Source: CAZLYK01 sp964563495 (GTDB lineage: Bacteria; Acidobacteriota; Blastocatellia; RBC074). Taken from it: DNA of 38,942 nucleotides. The position numbers and the translations under genes were made by a program. The notes beneath the pieces are model-generated. The model was not told the DNA's origin. It did not search any database and was given only the letters and a program-made list of their open reading frames with translations. The stretch spans positions 1 through 38,942 of the forward strand of contig CAZLYK010000043.1 of the NCBI GenBank assembly GCA_964563495.1, given 5' to 3'. Shown here in pieces: positions 32,818-38,942 of the stretch (the stretch's first letter is position 1; each line of letters begins with the position of its first letter).

Positions 32818-34428
32818 ATGGAACTCGAATCCTTACAAGCTGTGTCGTTGGCGATTGCCGAAGAGCACTCGGTCGAAGCCGTATTGCAACAGATTGTCGA
32901 AGGGCTGGTTGCGCAACCGGGCGTCGCGCTGGCGCGGCTCTGGCTGAAAGGCCCAGGCGATATTTGCGTGAAATGCCCGATGCGGTTGCAATGCCCGGAT
33001 CAAACCGAGTGTTTGCATCTGATGGCGAGCGCGGGCAAACCCTCGAAAGCGGGCATCGAAGATTGGTCGCGGCTGGATGGCGATTTCCGCCGGTTTCCGT
33101 TGGGCGCGCTCAAGATCGGGACGATTGGCGCAACCGGCGCCCCGATCTTTCTTCCCGACACCGCGCAGAACCTGGAATGGATCGCGCGTCCGAACTGGAC
33201 ACAGCGCGAAGGCATACGCACCTTTGCCGGCCAACCGCTGATCTATCGCAATGAGGTGATGGGAGTGCTGGCCATCTTCAGCCGCGTTTCGCTGGATAAG
33301 AACGAATTTGATTGGTTGCGGATGTTCGCCGATCACGCGGCGGTGGCCATCGCCAACAGCCGCGCCTTCGCCGAAATCGAACGGCTGCGCGAACAGCTTC
33401 GGCTAGAGAATGATTACCTGCGCGAAGAAGTCCGGCAGGAGCTTTCTTTCGGCGACATTGTTGGCACCAGCCCGGCGCTGAAAAAATTGCTGGATCAGAT
33501 CACGCTGGTTGCGCCGACCGAAGCCAACGTGATGATTTTGGGCGAATCGGGAACGGGCAAGGAGTTGATTGCGCGCGCCATTCACGAACGCAGCCAGCGC
33601 GCGGCCAAACCCTTGGTCAAGGTCAATTGCGCCTCGATTCCGCGCGACCTGTTTGAAAGCGAGTTCTTCGGCCACGTGCGCGGCGCGTTCACCGGCGCGG
33701 TTCGAGATCGGGCCGGGCGCTTTCAACTGGCGGACGAAGGCACCTTGTTTCTGGACGAGATCGGCGAAATCCCGCTGGAACTGCAAAGCAAACTGCTGCG
33801 TGTGCTGCAGGAAGGAACCTTTGAACGCGTGGGCGAAGAGCGGACTCGGCGAGTCAATGTTCGCATCGTCACCGCCACCAATCGCGATTTGCGGCGCGAG
33901 GTGGAAGCAGGCAACTTTCGACAGGATTTGTATTTTCGCCTGAGCGTCTTTCCGATGGAGGTCCCGCCGCTGAAAGACCGCAAGGAAGATATTCCCTTGC
34001 TGGTTCGCCACTTTGTCAATCAGGCGCAACAAAAGACGCGATGCGCCAATCTGCAATTCACCGAACAACAGATGGTTCGGCTGCAACACTACAACTGGCC
34101 CGGCAACGTGCGTGAGCTGCAGAATGTGATCGAACGGGCGATGATCCTTTCCAGTTGCGGAACCCAGCCGCTGAACCTGGAGTTGATTCTTCCCGGCGAC
34201 GATCCCGTTGTTTTCGCGCGGACCATCTTGCAAGCACCTGGCTCAACGTCGGCCTTTGTTACTCAAGCAGAATGGGATCGGCGTGAACGCGAAAACCTGA
34301 TGGCCGCGCTGGAAGCGGCAAATTGGAAGATTTATGGCGCAGGTGGAGCGGCGGAGTTGCTCGGCGTCAAAGCAACGACACTCGCCTCGCGGCTGCAGGC
34401 GATGGGTATTAAAAAAGTCAGGGGGTGA
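32818..34428 (+). CDS. GAF-sigma54 activator with N-terminal cysteine cluster
   Basis: This 536-aa protein has an N-terminal GAF domain (about 5-185) that contains the cluster C50-x2-C53-x5-C59-x5-C65, suited to bind an iron-sulfur centre or zinc. A linker coiled coil (LREQLRLENDYLREEV) leads to the AAA+ domain with Walker A GESGTGKE (242-249), GAFTGA (289-294) and FLDEIGEIP, then a Fis-type HTH ending GAGGAAELLGVKATTLASRL. The HTH resembles that of the 1258-aa regulator, in line with a shared operator. It is read divergently from the AhpD-like gene and probably senses redox state or oxygen through the cysteines; that is inference. Confidence 0.93.
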   Translation: MELESLQAVSLAIAEEHSVEAVLQQIVEGLVAQPGVALARLWLKGPGDICVKCPMRLQCPDQTECLHLMASAGKPSKAGIEDWSRLDGDFRRFPLGALKIGTIGATGAPIFLPDTAQNLEWIARPNWTQREGIRTFAGQPLIYRNEVMGVLAIFSRVSLDKNEFDWLRMFADHAAVAIANSRAFAEIERLREQLRLENDYLREEVRQELSFGDIVGTSPALKKLLDQITLVAPTEANVMILGESGTGKELIARAIHERSQRAAKPLVKVNCASIPRDLFESEFFGHVRGAFTGAVRDRAGRFQLADEGTLFLDEIGEIPLELQSKLLRVLQEGTFERVGEERTRRVNVRIVTATNRDLRREVEAGNFRQDLYFRLSVFPMEVPPLKDRKEDIPLLVRHFVNQAQQKTRCANLQFTEQQMVRLQHYNWPGNVRELQNVIERAMILSSCGTQPLNLELILPGDDPVVFARTILQAPGSTSAFVTQAEWDRRERENLMAALEAANWKIYGAGGAAELLGVKATTLASRLQAMGIKKVRG

Positions 34429-34527
34429 AAACGACCAAGCTCGATCTCTCAGCCACAAATTTTCCCGCGCCCAGGATTATTTTCCCTCGCTCAATGGATT
34501 ACTTCAGGTGGGGAGGGAGAATTCACG

Positions 34528-35586
34528 ATGAAAAGATTACTGTCCGTGTGTTTAGTCACGGCGGCGCTGGCTGCCATTCTTCAACTGACTTCGTGCTCGT
34601 CTGCGTCGACTGAAACGCGCCCCGCAGTTCTCACAGAGAAGCCAGCAAGCGCTGCTGCCGGCAATATCGTGCGGCTCGACCCGCGCTTCGACAGCCTCGT
34701 GCCGCGCGACGCCGTGCTGGAGAAAGTCGCCGCCGACCACGAATGGGTCGAAGGCCCGGTCTGGAATCGCAAGGAAGGCTACTTGCTCTTCTCAGACATT
34801 CCGAACAACGCAGTCTACCGATGGGAACCGGGCACGGGCGAGAGGCTGTTTTTGAAACCGAGCGGTTACACCGGCAAGGCGCCTTTCACGGGCCGCGAGC
34901 CAGGATCGAACGGATTGACCTACGATCCGCAAGGCCGTCTGGTGCTTTGTGAACACGGCGACCGGCGCGTCGCGCGGCTCGAAGCCGATGGCCGCAAAAC
35001 GACGCTCGTTGATCGTTACGAGGGCAAACGCATCAACAGCCCCAACGACGCGGTCTACAAGTCGAACGGCGATCTCTACTTCACCGACCCGCCGTTCGGC
35101 CTGCCGAAATCATTCGATGATCCAAACAAAGAACTCCCGTTCTGCGGCATTTATCGTTACTCGAAAGACGGGAAGCTCAGCTTGCTTACCAAAGACCTCA
35201 AAGCGCCCAACGGCATCGCGTTCTCGCCGGATGAAAAGACGCTCTACGTTTCCGATGCTGACCGCGGTCACGCCGTCTGGTGGGCATTCGAGGTGAAGGC
35301 TGACGGCGCGATCGGGCGCGGGCGCATCATTTTCGACGCTACGTCATTCACAAAGGACCGACAAGGCGTGCCTGACGGTTTGAAGGTGGATGCGCAGGGC
35401 AACCTGTTTGCTGCCGGGCCGGGCGGGATTTACGTCCTGACGCCGGAGGGCAAACAACTCGGCTGGTTCGATCTGGGCGGACCGACAGGCAACAGCAATT
35501 GGGGCGAGGATGGCTCGACGCTCTTCATCACGTCAGGCCGGACGGTCTATCGCATCCGGCTCAACACGAAAGGCGCGGGATTTTGA
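34528..35586 (+). CDS. SMP-30/gluconolactonase-like lipoprotein
   Basis: This 352-aa protein has a signal peptide ending in the lipobox L-T-S-C (Cys23), so it is likely a lipoprotein. The rest is a six-bladed SMP-30/LRE propeller: VEGPVWNRKEGYLLFSDIP (metal-binding Glu), GSNGLTYDPQGRL, INSPNDAVYKSNGDLYFTDPPFG (Asn and Asp ligands) and KAPNGIAFSPDEKTLYVSD. The family hydrolyses sugar or other lactones with a divalent metal. It is a paralogue of the C-terminal part of the protein encoded at 21111. A GGGGAGGGAG site precedes the start, and the next gene follows 15 bp later. Confidence 0.9.
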   Translation: MKRLLSVCLVTAALAAILQLTSCSSASTETRPAVLTEKPASAAAGNIVRLDPRFDSLVPRDAVLEKVAADHEWVEGPVWNRKEGYLLFSDIPNNAVYRWEPGTGERLFLKPSGYTGKAPFTGREPGSNGLTYDPQGRLVLCEHGDRRVARLEADGRKTTLVDRYEGKRINSPNDAVYKSNGDLYFTDPPFGLPKSFDDPNKELPFCGIYRYSKDGKLSLLTKDLKAPNGIAFSPDEKTLYVSDADRGHAVWWAFEVKADGAIGRGRIIFDATSFTKDRQGVPDGLKVDAQGNLFAAGPGGIYVLTPEGKQLGWFDLGGPTGNSNWGEDGSTLFITSGRTVYRIRLNTKGAGF

Positions 35587-35601
35587 GGAGGGAGATGGTT
35601 T

Positions 35602-36471
35602 ATGAAAACTCATCCCACGTTACTGCTCGCCGCCGTTCTGCTGCTCCCGTTGGCCGCGAAAGCGCAGACCCACTCGCCGCAAGAACCGCCGAAAATGGTC
35701 ATCGAAATGCGAACGGGCGAAACGCATCTCACACCCACGTACACCTCGCGCGAACGAAAACTCGCGCGCTGGTTCGATCTGCAAACGGCCTCGATCAGCA
35801 ACCGGTATCAGTTCATCGAGAATGCAATCGGCGCTACGACCGCCAGTCACGAACAGTATCAAGTCACGTTCAAAGGCCGCCTGAAGTTCGACAGTGAAGG
35901 AAAATATAGCCTCAACGCGGGCGTCTTCTCCGGCAGGAGCTTTTTCAGCGGCTGGAATAATTCAGGCTGGGGGACAGGCCGCTCTACCTCCAATCTGTAT
36001 CTCAAGCAACTTTACCTGAGCGCGAAGCCGGTGCGCGGCGTCGAATTGCAATACGGCAGCTTGTACTTTCTGCGTGGCGAAGCGACCGAGATTACGGCTT
36101 ACGATTATGACGGTTACCTCGCTGGGCAGCGCATCACCCTCACGCATACGTTCCTGTTCGAAAACTATGAACGCGCGGGCAGGCTGGCTGGCTACGGCTT
36201 CAATGTTTACGGCGAAAAGAAGCTACACCAGCGGTTCACGCTCGGCGGCGGGTATGCGCAAATTGATCGCACCGGTTTGAACTCGGACCGTTTTCTGCGA
36301 GGCAAGCGGCTGCACTTGAACGGCCTGGTCACGCTCACGCCCGAATTCAGTCTGACCGTAGACTTGACGCAAGCGGTCGGGACTTTACCCGGCAATCTGC
36401 CGCGCACGCGGCTCGACATCGGCGTCAATTACAACCTGCTTCAGCGTTTGAAGAAGGCGGAGCTGTTTTGA
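35602..36471 (+). CDS. Outer-membrane beta-barrel (porin-like) protein
   Basis: This 289-aa protein has a signal peptide (cleavage near AAKAQ, about residue 22). The mature part consists of alternating strands with aromatic ends, such as YSLNAGVFSGRSFFSGWNNS, LYLKQLYLSAKP, VELQYGSLYFLRG, LAGYGFNVYGEKKL and ARLDIGVNYNLL near the end, as in beta-barrels. It ends in Phe (KKAELF), typical of outer-membrane insertion signals. No known porin family is evident. Placed between a lactonase-like lipoprotein and a GMC oxidoreductase, it may let their substrate in. This also supports a Gram-negative host. Confidence 0.72.
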   Translation: MKTHPTLLLAAVLLLPLAAKAQTHSPQEPPKMVIEMRTGETHLTPTYTSRERKLARWFDLQTASISNRYQFIENAIGATTASHEQYQVTFKGRLKFDSEGKYSLNAGVFSGRSFFSGWNNSGWGTGRSTSNLYLKQLYLSAKPVRGVELQYGSLYFLRGEATEITAYDYDGYLAGQRITLTHTFLFENYERAGRLAGYGFNVYGEKKLHQRFTLGGGYAQIDRTGLNSDRFLRGKRLHLNGLVTLTPEFSLTVDLTQAVGTLPGNLPRTRLDIGVNYNLLQRLKKAELF

Positions 36472-36572
36472 TCTTTTTCCCACTGCCTGGAATTTTCCTA
36501 TTGGCTGAAGGGATTCAACTTATTGAGAGCGCGTGTCCTGCGCAGCAACGATAGAAACACAAGGAGGACCTT

Positions 36573-38141
36573 ATGGCGAACACGAGCCATTACGACGTGA
36601 TCATCATTGGCACCGGCGCGGGCGGTGGGACCCTCGCCTACAAGCTCGCGCCTTCCGGCAAAAAGATTCTGCTGCTTGAACGCGGCGGTTTCGTCCCGCG
36701 CGAGAAAGACAATTGGGAATCGCGCGCCGTCAACGTCGAAGGCAAATACAACACGAAGGAAATCTGGCGCGACAAGGACGGCAAGGAGTTACATCCGCAC
36801 ACGAACTATTATGTAGGCGGCAATACCAAGTTCTACGGCGCGGCGCTGTTCCGCCTGCGCAAGGAAGATTTCGGCGAAATTCGCCATTACGACGGCGTCT
36901 CGCCTGCGTGGCCGATTTCGTATGAAGATCTGGAGTCTTACTACGCGCAGGCCGAGAATCTCTATCACGTGCATGGCAATCGCGGCGAAGACCCGACCGA
37001 GCCGTGGGCCAGCAGCCCGTTTCCGCACCCGGCGGTCAGCCACGAACCGCGCATTCAGCATCTGCACGAAGATTTCGCCCGTCTCGGCTGCAAGCCCTTC
37101 CACGTGCCGCTCGGCATTATGTTGAAAGAAAACGACCCACGCAGTAAATGCATTCGCTGCGCCACCTGCGACGGGTATCCGTGCCTGGTCAACGCCAAGT
37201 CCGATGCTCACACCTGCGCCGTCGAGCCTGCGCTCGACCATCCGAACGTCACCTTGCTGACCGATGCGCTGGTTTCCCGGATGGAAACGAGCGCATCGGG
37301 TCGAGAAGTGACGGCGGTACACTTCAAACGGAACGGCGTCGAGGAAAGATATTCGGCTGACATCGTCGCGGTCTCCTGCGGCGCGATCAACTCGGCGGCG
37401 TTACTGCTGCGCTCAGGAAACGACAAACATCCGAAGGGCCTCGCGAACTCAAGCGACGTGGTCGGACGGCATTACATGGGGCATGTCAACTCGGTGCAGC
37501 TCGCCATCTCGAAATGCCCGAACCCGACGACGTTTCAGAAGACGCTTGGTGTGAACGATTTCTATTTCGGCTCGAAAGACTGGGAGTTCCCGATGGGTCA
37601 TATCTCGTTCGTCGGCAAGCTCGACGGCGTCGCGCTCTCTGCCGGGGCCCCCGCTATCGCGCCCGGCTTCACGCTGGATTTGATGGCGAAACATTCGCTC
37701 GATTTCTGGCTGACATCCGAAGACCTGCCCGATCCGAACAACCGCGTAACGCTCGACAAGCAAGGCGACATCGTCCTTTCGTATCGACCTAACAACCTGG
37801 AACCGCACAAGCGGCTGCAAGCGAAGCTTCAGGAACTGATGAAGCAGCAAACGAAGTGCGACATTCACGGGCACGACTGCCACCAGGGACTGTTTGCGCG
37901 GAACCTTTTTTTGGGCGATCGCATTCCGCTTGCCGGCGTCGCGCACCAGAACGGCACAATCCGGTTCGGCAATGACCCAAAGAATTCAGCGTTGGACGTG
38001 AACTGCAAGGCGCACGAGGTGGACAACCTCTACGTAGTGGACGGCAGCTTCTTCGTCTCAAGCGCGGCGGTCAATCCGGCGCTGACGATTATGGCGAATG
38101 CCTTGCGCGTGGGCGATCACCTGCTCGAAAGGATGAAATAG
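36573..38141 (+). CDS. GMC-family FAD oxidoreductase with cysteine cluster
   Basis: This 522-aa protein begins with the FAD-binding motif GTGAGGG (14-20) after strand DVIIIGTG, then LLLERGG. The C-terminal GMC signature is LYVVDGSFFVSSAAVNPALTIMANALR, and the likely active-site His is H458 in GVAHQNGTIRFG. A cluster C193-x2-C196-x2-C199-x4-C204 lies in the middle, in the region where FAD-dependent glucose and gluconate dehydrogenases carry a 3Fe-4S cluster. It probably oxidises an alcohol or sugar and passes electrons on, not to oxygen. No signal peptide is visible. No small subunit or cytochrome gene is seen next to it. Confidence 0.9.
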   Translation: MANTSHYDVIIIGTGAGGGTLAYKLAPSGKKILLLERGGFVPREKDNWESRAVNVEGKYNTKEIWRDKDGKELHPHTNYYVGGNTKFYGAALFRLRKEDFGEIRHYDGVSPAWPISYEDLESYYAQAENLYHVHGNRGEDPTEPWASSPFPHPAVSHEPRIQHLHEDFARLGCKPFHVPLGIMLKENDPRSKCIRCATCDGYPCLVNAKSDAHTCAVEPALDHPNVTLLTDALVSRMETSASGREVTAVHFKRNGVEERYSADIVAVSCGAINSAALLLRSGNDKHPKGLANSSDVVGRHYMGHVNSVQLAISKCPNPTTFQKTLGVNDFYFGSKDWEFPMGHISFVGKLDGVALSAGAPAIAPGFTLDLMAKHSLDFWLTSEDLPDPNNRVTLDKQGDIVLSYRPNNLEPHKRLQAKLQELMKQQTKCDIHGHDCHQGLFARNLFLGDRIPLAGVAHQNGTIRFGNDPKNSALDVNCKAHEVDNLYVVDGSFFVSSAAVNPALTIMANALRVGDHLLERMK

Positions 38142-38151
38142 GCGGGGGGCT

Positions 38152-38942
38152 ATGCATCGAAACATCACAAACCGGAAAGATCGAATCAGGCATAGCGGAA
38201 TCCTCCTGACGCTGTTGCTGCCGCTGCTGCTGTTGCTCGGCGCGTCGCTGCCGACAACACCTGCGGCAGCGCAGCAGGCGGCGCCTGCTCCGCTCGTGAG
38301 GGCGGTCGAGTCCATCGGAATGACCGTCAGCGATATGGACCGTTCGGTCGAATTCTTCTCGAAGGTCTTGTCGTTCGGGAAGGTCTCCGATACCGAAGTG
38401 ATTGGCGACCAGTTCGAACACCTGCAAGGCGTCTTCGGTCTGCGGATGCGCGTGGTGAAGATGAAACTCGGCGGTGAGTTCATCGAATTGACCGAATATC
38501 TCGCGCCGCGCGGTCGCCCGATTCCGGTCGATTCGCGCAGCAACGACCGGTGGTTTCAACACATCGCGATCATCACGAGCGATATGGAGCGCGCTTACGG
38601 GTGGCTGCGCAAGAACAAAGTCGAACACGCTTCGACCGGTCCGCAGCGGCTGCCCGATTGGAACAAGAATGCGGGCGGCATCAAAGCCTTCTACTTCAAA
38701 GACCCTGACGGCCACGCATTGGAAGTCTTGCAATTCCCCGAAGGCAAGGGCGATCCGAAGTGGCACACGCTGGCCAAACAGGACGCAGACAAATTGTTTT
38801 TGGGCATAGACCACACTGCGATTGTCGTGAGCGACACGGATGCCAGCTTGAAGTTTTATCGCGACGCATTGGGGATGCGGGTCGCAGGCGAGAGCGAAAA
38901 TTACGGAATCGAGCAGGAGAGATTGAACAACGTCTTCGGCGC
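38152..38942 (+). CDS. Exported two-domain VOC (glyoxalase-like) protein, cut by window end
   Basis: The gene begins at the ATG at 38152, 10 bp after the GMC stop with a G-rich site, and runs off the window. A signal peptide (residues about 15-41, LLTLLLPLLLLLGASLPTTP) is followed by one complete VOC domain (VESIGMTVSDMDRSVEFFSK to DPDGHALEVLQFP) and the start of a second (FLGIDHTAIVVSDTDASLKF). His and Glu residues at the usual metal positions are present in the first domain. It could act on a ring-cleavage or lactone-type product; the reaction is not known. Only 263 codons are seen. Confidence 0.88.
   Translation, partial: MHRNITNRKDRIRHSGILLTLLLPLLLLLGASLPTTPAAAQQAAPAPLVRAVESIGMTVSDMDRSVEFFSKVLSFGKVSDTEVIGDQFEHLQGVFGLRMRVVKMKLGGEFIELTEYLAPRGRPIPVDSRSNDRWFQHIAIITSDMERAYGWLRKNKVEHASTGPQRLPDWNKNAGGIKAFYFKDPDGHALEVLQFPEGKGDPKWHTLAKQDADKLFLGIDHTAIVVSDTDASLKFYRDALGMRVAGESENYGIEQERLNNVFG

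Overview
The window looks like chromosomal DNA of a Gram-negative, soil-type bacterium. Acidobacteriota of the Blastocatellia kind is my best guess. The guess rests on the family mix (Spondin-domain, choice-of-anchor B, HXXEE, GlcG/HbpS, SMP-30 and GMC proteins, PIN/DUF433/DUF104 toxin-antitoxin genes, GAF-sigma54 regulators, an outer-membrane barrel); no rRNA or marker gene is present to confirm it.

Positions 1-11552 look like the right end of an integrated island. A five-gene operon on the minus strand reads hsdM, hsdS, a proteasome-like Ntn hydrolase, an HExxH metallopeptidase, hsdR. Every junction overlaps by 4 or 8 nt, so two predicted proteases are embedded in a Type I restriction-modification operon. 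This is the strongest candidate here for an undescribed defence system. Rightwards follow small plus-strand genes of the toxin-antitoxin type (DUF4926, DUF433, two related antitoxins, a PIN toxin, a DUF104 antitoxin). The region ends with a 3' half of a tRNA-Met(CAT) gene (11505-11552), the usual scar of integration into a tRNA.

Positions 11553-18653 hold a long empty stretch, a secreted choice-of-anchor B/FnIII/Ig-like/DNRLRE protein, a remnant of a second copy of its 3' end, a complete IS5-family element (14939-15944), a subtilisin-like protease fused to a CBM48-like domain, and an aquaporin.

Positions 18746-25890 carry mostly exported proteins in close order: Spondin-domain protein, GlcG-cupin fusion, GlcG protein, SMP-30 lactonase-like protein, cupin/ABM protein, MFS transporter, HXXEE membrane protein, an SDR remnant and a cupin.

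Positions 25908-34428 form a regulatory block with two FhlA-like sigma54 activators, one carrying four near-identical GAF repeats. The gap after the first contains FhlA-like operator repeats and a well-spaced -24/-12 promoter in front of a STAS/ECF-sigma/zinc-ribbon operon. The gap before the second contains a similar operator and a -24/-12 promoter pointing to an AhpD-like/PNPOx-like pair. I infer that both regulators may read the same operator.

Positions 34528-38942 carry a lipoprotein SMP-30 lactonase, an outer-membrane barrel protein, a GMC oxidoreductase with a cysteine cluster, and a VOC protein cut by the window end. They suggest periplasmic oxidation of an alcohol or sugar and hydrolysis of the lactone; the substrate cannot be read from sequence.
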